Origin: Halovenus marina
GTDB lineage: Archaea; Halobacteriota; Halobacteria; Halobacteriales; Haloarculaceae
Assembly (NCBI RefSeq): GCF_051414115.1
Contig: NZ_JBLKNZ010000001.1
Span: 2,108,001-2,172,000 of the forward strand
Direction: 5' to 3'
Length of the DNA stretch: 64,000 bases
Shown here: in pieces, positions 18,302 through 26,959 of the stretch
How the letters are laid out: every line of letters begins with the position of its first letter
How positions within the stretch are numbered: the stretch's first letter is position 1
The notes under the pieces: generated by a model
The model's database searches: none
What the model was told of the DNA's origin: nothing
Seen by the model: only the letters and a program-made list of their open reading frames with translations
Made by a program: the position numbers and the translations under genes

Positions 18302-18700
18302 GTGGTCGAGATACCAGTAGAGTTTCACGACTTATTCGAGCAGCCAACGATTGCACACGTCGTCACGCTCTTTCCGGACGGACGGCCCCATTCGACGCCC
18401 GTGTGGGTCGACTACGACGCCGCAGACGAGCGGATTCTCGTCAACACCGAACGAGACAGACAGAAAGAGCGCAACGTCAGACGTGACCCGCGCGTCGCGG
18501 TGAGCATGACCTATCCCGAGAACCCCTATCAGTTTCTGTCGGTCACTGGTGAAGTCACGGAGATAACCACAGAGGGTGCGCGCGAACACATCGACGAACT
18601 GGCACGGCGGTACACGGACGCCGAGGAGTATCAGAACCCAATCGAAACGGAGCGCGTTATTCTCCGCATTCGAGCCGACGAACTGTTCACCGGCCCCTGA
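18302..18700 (+). CDS. PPOX-class (F420/FMN-dependent) oxidoreductase, split-barrel fold
   Basis: The 132-residue product has the pyridoxamine-phosphate-oxidase-like pattern: AHVVTLFPDGRPHSTPVWVDYD, then RQKERNVRRDPRVAVSMTYPEN and a final strand VILRIRADELFTG. Members bind flavin or F420 in a dimeric barrel. I propose GTG 18302 as the start because the longer frame has no conserved residues before it. The physiological substrate is unknown. Confidence 0.8.
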   Translation: MVEIPVEFHDLFEQPTIAHVVTLFPDGRPHSTPVWVDYDAADERILVNTERDRQKERNVRRDPRVAVSMTYPENPYQFLSVTGEVTEITTEGAREHIDELARRYTDAEEYQNPIETERVILRIRADELFTGP

Positions 18701-18758
18701 GTGGTCGTCCAATCCACCAGATCGCAATTGTTTCAGGCCGGAGTAGCAAAGGAGAGAT

Positions 18759-19520
18759 ATGGTCGAGGAAGTCACGCTGTATCGCGCGACGACGACCGTC
18801 GCGGACACGGACGCAATCGCAGACTGGCTGAGAGAACACCTCGACGCGTCCGTGACAGTCTCCGAGCGGTTCTGTGCCCAGTACGCCGACGACGAGTTGG
18901 CAGCGGATCTGGCGGAGGCACGCGTTCTCGACCCCTACGAGCGCGAGACGGGGAACACGATGGTCGGCATCGTCCGCTACGAAGAGCGCGCGCTCGAACA
19001 TCCCGAGCGAGCGGGTGGGGTCATCTACGACGGCCTGCAAGTACAAGAGGCGCTCGGACGGCGCATTCCCGAGAGCGAGCAGTCCCTCGATCACCTGCAC
19101 GTTCCGCTTCTCGACCGGGTGATCGGGACGTGGGGCGACCACGACGGGCGCTGGCACAAGCGCGTCAACGTCCTCGGTCAGCCAGCACTCGTTTCGGTTC
19201 CGGGGCTGTACGAAGCGCCCGCAAAGCCCGAGCAGTACTACAAGGAACAGCAGAAACACGCGCTGCTCAGCGGCGGCCCCCCACCGCGTGAAGTGCTCGA
19301 AGAGCAGGTCGAGGGCGACTTCCTGATCGAAGACGACCCGCGCACGACCGACGCGCTGAAAGGCTACGTCCTGCAGGCGGTTCACTACCTCGAAACGGGG
19401 GAGAGCTTCTGCGAGACGGAGGGCTGTCGACTCGCGAACCCGCACAGACAGCCCGGCGTGATCGAGGCACAGCTCACCGACCCGGCATTCTGCCCCGAAC
19501 ATGCCGAGCGATACCGGTAG
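18759..19520 (+). CDS. Conserved archaeal protein, possibly DUF6775 putative metallopeptidase
   Basis: The 253-residue protein has conserved-looking blocks: YDGLQVQEALGR, LDHLHVPLLDRVIGTW, the WHKRVNVLGQPALVSVPGLYEAPAKPEQYY segment (read in parts) and a C-terminal Cys/His set (FCETEGCRLANPH...FCPEH) that could hold zinc. The pattern reminds me of an archaeal family annotated as a putative metallopeptidase, but no HExxH is present, so the activity is doubtful. Confidence 0.7.
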   Translation: MVEEVTLYRATTTVADTDAIADWLREHLDASVTVSERFCAQYADDELAADLAEARVLDPYERETGNTMVGIVRYEERALEHPERAGGVIYDGLQVQEALGRRIPESEQSLDHLHVPLLDRVIGTWGDHDGRWHKRVNVLGQPALVSVPGLYEAPAKPEQYYKEQQKHALLSGGPPPREVLEEQVEGDFLIEDDPRTTDALKGYVLQAVHYLETGESFCETEGCRLANPHRQPGVIEAQLTDPAFCPEHAERYR

Positions 19521-19657
19521 CGATGTCGACAGCATCGAGGCGAAGCGCTCGACTGATCTCGGGATTCATGCAAAAGAGCAGCGAGATTGTCGCTACAGCT
19601 ACTGTGAGGGGCAGATCCGACGGCGGACGGTTTATTTTTGGAATTCTCATGAGGCGA

Positions 19658-19668
19658 TTATATATTTA
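19658..19668 (+). promoter_or_regulatory. TATA box for the HTH gene at 19694
   Basis: TTATATATTTA ends 25 bases before the ATG at 19694, the usual spacing for a leaderless transcript. Confidence 0.6.
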
Positions 19669-19693
19669 AGTGTTACCACGTAGTAGTTCGAGC

Positions 19694-20092
19694 ATGGTCT
19701 CCGTGAGGTTCGACAACGGAAAACGCGTCATCGAGCGATGGGATCGGGTGTTCGAGGCGGTTTCAGCCGAGCCGCGCCGACAGCTGATCGTCTCTCTTTT
19801 GGACGCCGAGGCAGGCGATTCAGTACCGCTCCCAGAGGGGGCGATAAATCCGAACGTACCGGTAGACGCCGAGGAGTTTCAGGCGCAACTGTACCACACA
19901 CACTTGCCGAAACTCGCTGAAGGGGGCTTCATCGAGTGGGAGCGTGATCCGTTGCGAGCGTTCCGTGGACCGCGATTCGACGAAGTCGCAGTCGTTTTCG
20001 AAACCTTGCAACAGTCGGCAAGCGAACTCCCAGATTCGTTAGTAATTGGGTGCCAGCGACTCGAAGAAGAACGACAGAAGACCGAACAGTAG
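19694..20092 (+). CDS. Winged-helix (ArsR/DUF7344-like) regulator
   Basis: The 132-residue protein has a winged-helix core: RVFEAVSAEPRRQLIVSLLD (recognisable ArsR-like first helices), then QAQLYHTHLPKLAEGGFIEWERD. The HTHLPKL/LYQCHLPKL stretch is a hallmark of a haloarchaeal HTH group also seen here at 36189 and 44999. It has no cysteine sensor pair. Target unknown. Confidence 0.75.
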   Translation: MVSVRFDNGKRVIERWDRVFEAVSAEPRRQLIVSLLDAEAGDSVPLPEGAINPNVPVDAEEFQAQLYHTHLPKLAEGGFIEWERDPLRAFRGPRFDEVAVVFETLQQSASELPDSLVIGCQRLEEERQKTEQ

Positions 20093-20199
20093 GATGTTGG
20101 GGACCCTGTCAGCGTAGGGGTCCGGCTGGCCGAGAACGACTGATCCCACAGAGTGTCCAAACCCAAACCGATTTTACAGCCACCTCGATAACACCGGAT

Positions 20200-20940
20200 A
20201 TGGCCACAAGTTTCTCCACATCGACACTTTTCGGCGCAATAATGCTCATTCTGGGGGGCGTTGCGCTTGCTGTGAGCGCACGGTACATCTGGCGAGCGAC
20301 GGCCGTGTACCGCGCCACGCAGATCAGCGACGGAGCGACGGCCGGGTCGCTCGGCCGAGCGACCGGCACGGTCGAACACGCTGACGAGAGGATCGTCGCC
20401 CCGTTCAGCGCAGCCGAGTGTGTCGCGCTCCGGTCAGAGATCGAAGAACGACGACTCAGCGTGCTGTATCTGCTCCCGTGGTACGTCACCCTGTACGAGG
20501 CGACCAGCGCTGTCCCGTTCACGCTCGAAACCGCAGCCGGAACGGTCTCTGTCGTCGAGCCAGCACACACTGTGACGCTCACGAGAGACACAGTCGAGAC
20601 GTGCGGCCCGAACGAGACCCCACCCGAGCGGATCCAGCGGTTCGAGAGCGACCACGACGACGTCTCGGACACGACGCTGTGGCGCGACCCGCCCTCGGTT
20701 CTCGCGCCCCTGTTCGGACTGCTCTCGCTCGGAACGCGGCGATACCGCGAACAGCGGGCCGACGTCGGAACCGACGTGACGGTCGTCGGTCGCGTCACCG
20801 CCGACGGCATCGACCCGCTCGTCGTGTCTGACCGCACACCCGGTCAGACTATGCCTCGGATGGCGAAAATCGCTGTTGCCGGTCTCCTGATCGGTCTCGT
20901 CGGTTGCCTCCTCGGGGTCGTTCTGATCCTCAAGCTGTAG
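20200..20940 (+). CDS. Membrane protein with GIDE/MUL1-like beta domain
   Basis: The 246-residue protein has a hydrophobic helix at each end (about 8-27 and 224-245). Between them lies a soluble beta-rich region with GRATGTVEHADERIVAPFSAAECVALRSEI (read in parts), similar to the GIDE domain of mitochondrial MUL1-type proteins found in many haloarchaea. No RING domain is present, so ligase activity is not implied. Start chosen at ATG 20200. Confidence 0.7.
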   Translation: MATSFSTSTLFGAIMLILGGVALAVSARYIWRATAVYRATQISDGATAGSLGRATGTVEHADERIVAPFSAAECVALRSEIEERRLSVLYLLPWYVTLYEATSAVPFTLETAAGTVSVVEPAHTVTLTRDTVETCGPNETPPERIQRFESDHDDVSDTTLWRDPPSVLAPLFGLLSLGTRRYREQRADVGTDVTVVGRVTADGIDPLVVSDRTPGQTMPRMAKIAVAGLLIGLVGCLLGVVLILKL

Positions 20941-20943
20941 GCG

Positions 20944-21609
20944 TTATTCCGGAACCCGCCCGCTCGCGAGCGTGACGTAGCCGCCAGCGAGCGTCTCGGT
21001 GCGCTGGTCGACTGTCCCCTCGAACAGGGCCTCCCTCGCCGCGGTGCATCGCCGCTCCAGTTGCCGAGTCGGGGACCGCAGACGCCATCGGTCGCCGGGA
21101 GCGCCGACGCGGACGAACCCCCGAAAGAGAGCGTTGAGCGGCGCTGCCACCAGTTGTTCGCTCCGGTTGAGATTCAGGAGTGCGATCCGGCCGCCCGGTT
21201 TCACACACTGCAGCCACGACCGAACGACTGCAGCGGGATCGGCGAACATCCCGACGACGAACGTCGAGACGAGCGCGTCGGCCCCGCGGACCGGTGGTCG
21301 GGTCGCGTCGCCGCGAACAAGATGGACGTTCGCCCAGCCGCGTCGGCCGGACCGTCGCCCTGCCCGGGCGAGCATTTCAGGAACGAGGTCGACACAGAGT
21401 ATGCGCCCGTCTGCGCCGACTCGCTCGCGCAGCGCCGGAGCGTTCGCGCCGGTGCCACAGCCCATGTCGACGACTGTGTCGCCAACGGTCACGTCGAGTG
21501 TCTCGGCCGCTCGTTCGCGCCAGCCCCGGACGACGGGTGCGACAGCGAGGCGGTCGTACAGACGCGCCCACCGCGCGTAAAACGAGTCAGTGAGAGTCTG
21601 CTCGGACAT
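20944..21609 (-). CDS. Class I SAM-dependent methyltransferase
   Basis: The 221-residue protein carries the Rossmann SAM motif VVDMGCGTGANAPAL (about 44-58), the acidic end of strand 2 (ILCVDLVPEML) and the post-motif VSTFVVGMF. It resembles UbiE/arsenite-type methyltransferases but lacks a cysteine cluster for arsenic. It is the last gene of a minus-strand run with thiR and dcd (15-base gap). Confidence 0.85.
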   Translation of the reverse strand: MSEQTLTDSFYARWARLYDRLAVAPVVRGWRERAAETLDVTVGDTVVDMGCGTGANAPALRERVGADGRILCVDLVPEMLARAGRRSGRRGWANVHLVRGDATRPPVRGADALVSTFVVGMFADPAAVVRSWLQCVKPGGRIALLNLNRSEQLVAAPLNALFRGFVRVGAPGDRWRLRSPTRQLERRCTAAREALFEGTVDQRTETLAGGYVTLASGRVPE

Positions 21610-21624
21610 GGTGTGGAACGCGAT

Positions 21625-22518
21625 TCAGACGTGTTCTCTGACGATTTCGGCCACAGTCGGTGCGTCGGGGCCCAGCACGTAGATGATCGGCTCGATTCCG
21701 AATCCGCCGGACTGATACAGCACGTCCGCGTCCTGCTGGTCAGCGAGCGCCGCTGCGATCGCCTCGTCGAGGTCGGCGTCGGCGTCGAATTCGGCGAGGA
21801 CGTAGTCGTCTCTGAGCGAATCGAGCGTTGCCTCGTCGTATCGCAGGTTGACCACCGCCCGCGCGTCGCTGCCGTGACGGCGTGCTGCGAGCAGCACGCT
21901 CGCGACATGCTGACTGACGCCAAACTCCGGTTCGCCGGGGATTGTCACCTGCCCGCGGATGGCCAGTATCCGACCGGGAACTGCGACGACGTCCTCGACT
22001 GTCTCGGCATCCGAGAGACATTCGACGAGATTCGACCCGACTGCGGGAATCTCGCCCGCGAACCCGTCGGTGTTCCGGAGGATTCGCAATCCGCGACGAA
22101 CCGAGGACCGGACGCGCCCGGCCTCGCGGAGGCGGCTGTCGGGGTCGTGAACCGCGAGTTCGCCGTCGTACTCGGCCAGGTCCGGGACAGCCTCGGCGTG
22201 TAACTCCGCCAGCGCCCCGCCGCGTTCGAGTTCGCGGATACAGACTTCGATTTCGATCAGTGCTTCGGTCGGCGACATCTCGCCGGTCGTGAGCCCCTCC
22301 GAAAGCCGGTCGACCAGGTCCTGCACCCGTTCGTCGGCGAGCAGGCGTTCGTTGCGGTCGACGTCACCGGTCGCGTACTTCGAGACGGCGCTCTGACTGA
22401 TTCCCAGTAACTCGGCCACGTCACTCTGGGTCAATCCACGTGCTCTGAGCGACTCAGCGAGCAGCGACCGGACGGTCGGGAGAAACTCCTCGACGACGAT
22501 TTCTTCGATGAACTTCAT
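21625..22518 (-). CDS. thiR: ThiR-type thiamine regulator (HTH plus ThiN domain)
   Basis: The 297-residue protein has an N-terminal HTH (about 28-50, LTQSDVAELLGISQSAVSKY) and a C-terminal ThiN-like domain (about 125-297, from RRGLRILRNTDGFAGEIP). HTH-ThiN fusions act in archaea as repressors of thiamine synthesis genes that sense thiamine phosphates. The thi4 gene 6 kb away is the obvious target. Start is ATG 22518; dcd ends 13 bases upstream. Enzyme activity is unlikely but not excluded. Confidence 0.88.
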   Translation of the reverse strand: MKFIEEIVVEEFLPTVRSLLAESLRARGLTQSDVAELLGISQSAVSKYATGDVDRNERLLADERVQDLVDRLSEGLTTGEMSPTEALIEIEVCIRELERGGALAELHAEAVPDLAEYDGELAVHDPDSRLREAGRVRSSVRRGLRILRNTDGFAGEIPAVGSNLVECLSDAETVEDVVAVPGRILAIRGQVTIPGEPEFGVSQHVASVLLAARRHGSDARAVVNLRYDEATLDSLRDDYVLAEFDADADLDEAIAAALADQQDADVLYQSGGFGIEPIIYVLGPDAPTVAEIVREHV

Positions 22519-22531
22519 CGGCCTCGGACCC

Positions 22532-23119
22532 TCATTGGTCACCCCCAAACTCCCGGTCGCCGCCGATCTTCGAGGTCTGGGGGCCGTCCTGGTCCTGATA
22601 CTTCGAGCCCCGTTCGGCCCCGTAGGGCCGGTCGGCGGGCGAGGTGAGTTCAGTGAAGGTGAGCTGTGAGATGCGCATCTCCGGCGAGAGCGCGACGGGC
22701 GCCGCGCCGAGGTTCGAGAGTTCGAGCGTGATCTTCCCCGCAAATCCGGGGTCGCACAGTCCGGCTGTCGCGTGCACCACAATCGCTAAACGGCCGAGCG
22801 ACGAGCGGCCCTCGACGTGGGCGATGAGATCCGGAGGGATCTCGACACGCTCTTTGGTGGTTCCGAGGACGAAATCGCCGGGGTGGAGGATGAAGTCGTC
22901 GCCCTCCTCGACGACTGTTTCGCTGACGTACTCGTCGACCTCGTTTTCGCTGTCGGGGTGGATACAGGGGATGTTCGTCCGCTGAAATTCGAGAAACTCC
23001 CGACCGAGGCGGAGGTCGACGCTCGCGGGCTGGATCTGCAACTCGGGGTCATCGAGTGGCTCGATGACCAGTTCGCCCTCGTCGAGTCGGCGGGCGATGT
23101 CCGCGTCCGAAAGGATCAT
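22532..23119 (-). CDS. dcd: dCTP deaminase
   Basis: The enzyme deaminates dCTP to dUTP for dTMP supply. The 195-residue protein shows the family signatures: IQPASVDLRLG, the HPGDFVLGTTKERVEIP strand, VEGRSSLGRLAIVVHATAGL and the catalytic Glu region GFAGKITLELSN. The start is ATG 23119 (MILSDADIARRL); the longer frame adds six residues. First gene of the dcd-thiR-methyltransferase run. Confidence 0.95.
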   Translation of the reverse strand: MILSDADIARRLDEGELVIEPLDDPELQIQPASVDLRLGREFLEFQRTNIPCIHPDSENEVDEYVSETVVEEGDDFILHPGDFVLGTTKERVEIPPDLIAHVEGRSSLGRLAIVVHATAGLCDPGFAGKITLELSNLGAAPVALSPEMRISQLTFTELTSPADRPYGAERGSKYQDQDGPQTSKIGGDREFGGDQ

Positions 23120-23232
23120 ACACAGAGCACGGGCCACCGAGGGCTAAAAACTCCCGGTTAGTCTGTCCGACCGACACCGGGCAACTCGATGAGAGTCAGT
23201 CGGGGGTATGCAGTTGCTACAAACGAGTAAGG

Positions 23233-23246
23233 CATATTTGTTAAAT
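23233..23246 (+). promoter_or_regulatory. AT-rich promoter box of halorhodopsin
   Basis: CATATTTGTTAAAT lies 26-39 bases before the ATG at 23272; the TTAAAT half is at the right distance for a TATA box of a leaderless gene. Confidence 0.45.
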
Positions 23247-23271
23247 GTGCCCTCTGCGACTTGTCGAGTGT

Positions 23272-24135
23272 ATGTACAATCCAATCGGTCAGACCGTGCT
23301 ATCAGTATCACAGGAGGCGATGTTCGAACACGTACTGAACGACGTGTTGCTCGGGAGTTCGATCTACGTCAACATCGCGGTTGCCGGGTTGTCGTTGCTG
23401 CTTTTCGCATTTCTCGCGCGCGGCGTGACAGACCCGCGAGCACAGTTGATTGTCGTCTCTGCGATGACTGTCTCGGCAGTTTCCATCGTGAGCTACACCG
23501 GACTCGCATCAGGGCTGACGATAAGTGTCATCGAGATGCCAGACGGACACGCGCTGGCGGGGGCCACGACGGTGCTCGAAGGCACCGGACAGGAAGTCGA
23601 TGGCACCATTAGCCTGTGGGGCCGGTATCTGACGTGGGCATTCTCGACGCCCTTCATCCTGATCGCGCTCGGTCTGCTGGCTGGCACCAACCTCACGAAG
23701 ATATTCACCGCTGTCGTCTTCGACGTGGGGATCATGATCACCGGCCTCGCAGCCGCGTTGACCACCTCGAGTCACATGATGCGGTGGTCGTGGTACGTGA
23801 TCAGCTGTACGTTTCTGCTCGTCGTCTTCTACATCCTGTTAGTTGAGTGGCCCGAGGACGCAAAGCGTGCTGGAACGGCGGAGATATTCAACCTGCTTCG
23901 AAATCTGACTGTCGTCCTCTGGCTCGGATACACCGTCTGGTGGGCGATTGGTAACGAGGGACTCGCCCTCATCGATGATGTCGCTCTCACCTCGTGGGGC
24001 TACTCAGCCTTCGATCTGGTCGCGAAATATCTGTTCTCGTTCCTCGTGATCAGGTACACGATCAACAACATCGACACGATCAGTGCTGGGGAGTCGTACG
24101 GCTCCACGACTGACGTGGCTCCGGCGGACGACTAG
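23272..24135 (+). CDS. hop: Halorhodopsin, light-driven chloride pump
   Basis: This seven-helix retinal protein pumps chloride inward under light. The 287-residue sequence has helix-C RYLTWAFSTPFILIALG: Arg118, Thr121, Ser125 and Ala132 stand at the bacteriorhodopsin Arg82, Asp85, Thr89 and Asp96 positions, the T-S-A triad of chloride pumps. Asp248 and Lys252 (SAFDLVAKYLF) supply the Schiff-base counterion and retinal lysine. TTSSHMMRWSWY is also a halorhodopsin hallmark. Start chosen at ATG 23272. No retinal-synthesis gene is adjacent. Confidence 0.97.
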   Translation: MYNPIGQTVLSVSQEAMFEHVLNDVLLGSSIYVNIAVAGLSLLLFAFLARGVTDPRAQLIVVSAMTVSAVSIVSYTGLASGLTISVIEMPDGHALAGATTVLEGTGQEVDGTISLWGRYLTWAFSTPFILIALGLLAGTNLTKIFTAVVFDVGIMITGLAAALTTSSHMMRWSWYVISCTFLLVVFYILLVEWPEDAKRAGTAEIFNLLRNLTVVLWLGYTVWWAIGNEGLALIDDVALTSWGYSAFDLVAKYLFSFLVIRYTINNIDTISAGESYGSTTDVAPADD

Positions 24136-24187
24136 AGCGTTTCACCAGCCCGCTTGGTTCGAACCGAGAGAGAGCGCCTAAATCCCG

Positions 24188-24385
24188 TCACTCGCTGTCG
24201 AACAAGGACGCAAGAAAAATAACGGCCGGCCCGCCGACAAGCCAGAACACACCCAGCCCAGCCATCGGAACGCTCTCTGTGGCCAACCCGGCCACGACTC
24301 CAAACGCGCCGACACTTATCGAGGCCCAGAACAGTATCCGATAGAACTTGTGCAGGCTGGCGTACCAGCGAAGATACCGATTCAT
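24188..24385 (-). CDS. Small two-helix membrane protein
   Basis: The 65-residue product starts MNRYLRWYASLHKFYRILFW and has two hydrophobic segments (about 18-34 and 41-61). It is divergent from the MFS gene and converges on halorhodopsin with a 52-base gap. Not recognised. Confidence 0.55.
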   Translation of the reverse strand: MNRYLRWYASLHKFYRILFWASISVGAFGVVAGLATESVPMAGLGVFWLVGGPAVIFLASLFDSE

Positions 24386-24541
24386 GTGTACTGATAGAAC
24401 GAGATATCGCTAATGGCTTCGGGTCGCTCCCGGTCATCGAACGGAGAACACACGTTTCACGTGCTGTCAGCTGTACAACCACTCTCCCCGAATCTGGCAC
24501 GATTCGATTCTTTCAAACGCTTCCGAGTCAAGCGTTCGGAT

Positions 24542-25729
24542 GTGTCTCGCAGACAACTGTTCGGGTCGCTCTGTGCGATGGTGTTTCTCGTCAATCTCGC
24601 ACGCGTTATCTTCGCTCCGTTGCTTCAGCCAGTCGCCGCCGACCTGGGCGTGACCACTGCGTCGCTCGGTGTCGTCACCAGTGCCGCGTGGCTTGGCAGC
24701 GCTGCACCACGGCTTCCGACGGGTTATCTGCTGACGCGCGTTCCGCGCCACTACGTCGTCGCTGCAACCGGCGGGCTGCTCGTCGGCACGTCGATACTCA
24801 CCGCGCTGTCACAGTCGGTCCTGCAACTGGCGCTCGGGGCCTCCCTGATGGGCGTTTCGAGCGGGATGTACTTCACCGCGGCCAACCCGCTGGTCAGCGA
24901 ACTGTTCCCCGACCGGGTCGGAACCGTCATCGGAGTCCACGGGATGTCCAGTCAGGTCGGGGCCGCGGTTGCGCCGCTCGTGGTCAGTGCCGTTCTGTTC
25001 GTCAGCGACTGGCGGACGACGTTTCTGTGTATCGGCGCTATCGCTGCCGTCACGACGGTCGCGTTCGTCTTGATGGCCGGGCGGATGAGACTCCCCGACG
25101 CTGGCAGCGAGGACCGAGACCTGTTCGCCGCGATCCGCGCGCAGTGGGCTACGGTGCTCACCGGGATCGTGTTACTCGGTGCGTCCGGCTTCCTCTGGAA
25201 CGGCCTGTTCAACCTCTTCGGCGACTATCTCGAAGTCGCGAAAGGCATCGACCCCGGAACGGGCAGGCTCCTGCTTTCGGTGATGTTTGCGGCCGGGCTT
25301 CCGGCCTTTCTCATCACTGGCCAACTGGCCGACCGAGTTCCGAACGTTCCGCTGTTGATCGCGCTGATCGCCTGTTTCGCCTGCTCGGTGTTCGTGTTGA
25401 CAGTCGTCGAGAGCGTCGTGGCGATCACCGCTGTCAGCCTCTTTGTCGGCTACTTCGCGCACTCACTGTATCCGGCAGTCGACACGTACCTGCTCGCCTC
25501 GCTCCCGGATCATCACCGGGCCAGCGCCTACGCGATGTACTCGGCGATAATGTCGCTCACCCAGTCGCTTGGCTCCGGGGTCGTCGGAATCCTCGTGACG
25601 CGAGGGGGAAACTACACACTCATCTTTCAGGTGCTCGCCGTCACTGTCGGCGTCCTCGTGGCTGGGATGTTCGTGCTGTACCGGTTCGACAAACTTCCAG
25701 CTGGCGGCGAACCCGGAACGATCGCCTGA
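24542..25729 (+). CDS. MFS transporter
   Basis: This 395-residue protein has about 12 hydrophobic segments, with the MFS loop 2-3 motif reduced to LPTGYLLTRVPRHY and a central basic/acidic loop near 180-195. I place the start at GTG 24542 (MSRRQLFGSL); the frame is open to ATG 24413, but that adds 43 non-membrane residues close to the divergent gene. The substrate is unknown. Confidence 0.82.
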   Translation: MSRRQLFGSLCAMVFLVNLARVIFAPLLQPVAADLGVTTASLGVVTSAAWLGSAAPRLPTGYLLTRVPRHYVVAATGGLLVGTSILTALSQSVLQLALGASLMGVSSGMYFTAANPLVSELFPDRVGTVIGVHGMSSQVGAAVAPLVVSAVLFVSDWRTTFLCIGAIAAVTTVAFVLMAGRMRLPDAGSEDRDLFAAIRAQWATVLTGIVLLGASGFLWNGLFNLFGDYLEVAKGIDPGTGRLLLSVMFAAGLPAFLITGQLADRVPNVPLLIALIACFACSVFVLTVVESVVAITAVSLFVGYFAHSLYPAVDTYLLASLPDHHRASAYAMYSAIMSLTQSLGSGVVGILVTRGGNYTLIFQVLAVTVGVLVAGMFVLYRFDKLPAGGEPGTIA

Positions 25730-25787
25730 TACTGCCGACCTCGGATTTCCGTGCCCAACGCTGACATCCTGTTCGCGGAGGATCACA

Positions 25788-25795
25788 TTTATATA
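25788..25795 (+). promoter_or_regulatory. TATA box for the gene at 25821
   Basis: TTTATATA ends 25 bases before the ATG at 25821, a strong leaderless promoter match. Confidence 0.65.
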
Positions 25796-25820
25796 CATGT
25801 CCCGTTGAGTAGGGGGTCAG

Positions 25821-26420
25821 ATGGAAGAGAAGACAGCGGAACTTCGAGACATCTTCCTCGATGTCGCGGAGGATGAGACCGTCACGGAATCTCAGGAGGA
25901 GACGCGCGGGTCGCTCATCGAGGGGGAGTCAGTCGAGACGCGACTCGAGAGTATCATCGAGCGAATGCGCGAAGAGTTCTCCTTCCGGACCGGCCTGACC
26001 GACGACGAGTACGAGCAACTCGTCAGGCAGTTCTACGAGGGCCGTTCGGACGCGGAGATTGGCGCGGATCTGGACCGCTCACCAGAGACGGTGTTCTGGG
26101 CGCGGATGGACCTGCATCTGACTCGCGAGACGGCTCTCGACGAGCTGGCGGTTGGTTCCGCGACAGTGCGTGACCGCCACGCAGAGGGCGTGACGGCCGA
26201 ACAACTCGCGGACGAGTGCGAACTCGACGAGGGGACCGCAGAACGAGCGCTCGCAATCGTCGACACGCAACAACGCGCCCGTCGCGTGAGCTATCGCTTT
26301 CGCACCGCCTTCGAGGAGACGCTCACCGACGCCGACATGACGGTACAACTGGTCTCCGACGCACACGAGGACGGCCTCGAAGAGGCCACAGAGGACGCGG
26401 AAGTCGACGTCGAGTTTTGA
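25821..26420 (+). CDS. Conserved haloarchaeal protein, likely conditioned-medium-induced protein 4
   Basis: The 199-residue acidic protein begins MEEKTAELRDIFLDVAEDET. A helical middle (TDDEYEQLVRQFYEGRSDAEIGADL) looks like a sigma-70 region 4 or HTH-type helix pair and is followed by a second one (VTAEQLADECELDEGTAERAL). The N terminus matches my memory of the haloarchaeal family named for induction by conditioned medium; that name is the only functional hint. A strong TATA box precedes it. Confidence 0.7.
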   Translation: MEEKTAELRDIFLDVAEDETVTESQEETRGSLIEGESVETRLESIIERMREEFSFRTGLTDDEYEQLVRQFYEGRSDAEIGADLDRSPETVFWARMDLHLTRETALDELAVGSATVRDRHAEGVTAEQLADECELDEGTAERALAIVDTQQRARRVSYRFRTAFEETLTDADMTVQLVSDAHEDGLEEATEDAEVDVEF

Positions 26421-26421
26421 G

Positions 26422-26928
26422 CTACCGTCGCGCCGCATCGACGATTCCTGCAGTCTGTCCCACAGCGACGAGTGCGAGTCCAGCCACAAGTCCCGGATCG
26501 ATCGTCCACACGAGCGCGACGGCGAACACGCACGCTCCGAGCACGGACACGAGGGCTCCGCCGCCGTACACGAGTCTCGCTTCGGGTAGTTCGAGCGCAG
26601 TGTAGGCGAGTCCACCAGCAGGCAGCACCATCCAGCCAAACAGGCTGGTGGCCAGAAGTGCAGTCTCGAATGTGTCGACCAGAAAGCCAGCAATCCCGGC
26701 GAGCGTCAGCCCGAACCCGACGAGCAACACGACGCGCCAGGCGCGCAGCGCACCGGCCGACAGCTCTGACCAGCCCGTCAGGAGAAAGAAGCCGATAAAG
26801 GCCGCCATGACGAGATGTGCGACGAACAGACCGTCCGTACTCAGATACTCGAATTCGGTCGCGCCGACTGCCGTCCACGCTGCTGGAATGAGTACGACCG
26901 GCCCGCGTTCGCGGAAACTTCGGATCAC
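26422..26928 (-). CDS. Multi-pass membrane protein, unknown
   Basis: The 168-residue product would start at GTG 26928 (MIRSFRERGPVVLIPAAW) and has about five hydrophobic segments covering most of its length. The gene begins 31 bases after the end of the 26960 gene on the same strand, so they may be cotranscribed. It converges on the 25821 gene, leaving one base. No family recognised. Confidence 0.6.
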   Translation of the reverse strand: MIRSFRERGPVVLIPAAWTAVGATEFEYLSTDGLFVAHLVMAAFIGFFLLTGWSELSAGALRAWRVVLLVGFGLTLAGIAGFLVDTFETALLATSLFGWMVLPAGGLAYTALELPEARLVYGGGALVSVLGACVFAVALVWTIDPGLVAGLALVAVGQTAGIVDAARR

Positions 26929-26959
26929 GGTAATAGATTGTCGGGAGCGGGCAAGAAAG

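Noticed and set aside
18759..19520. Zinc peptidase with HExxH motif
   Set aside because: No HExxH motif is present; only a late Cys/His group, so the metallopeptidase idea is kept as a weak family name only.
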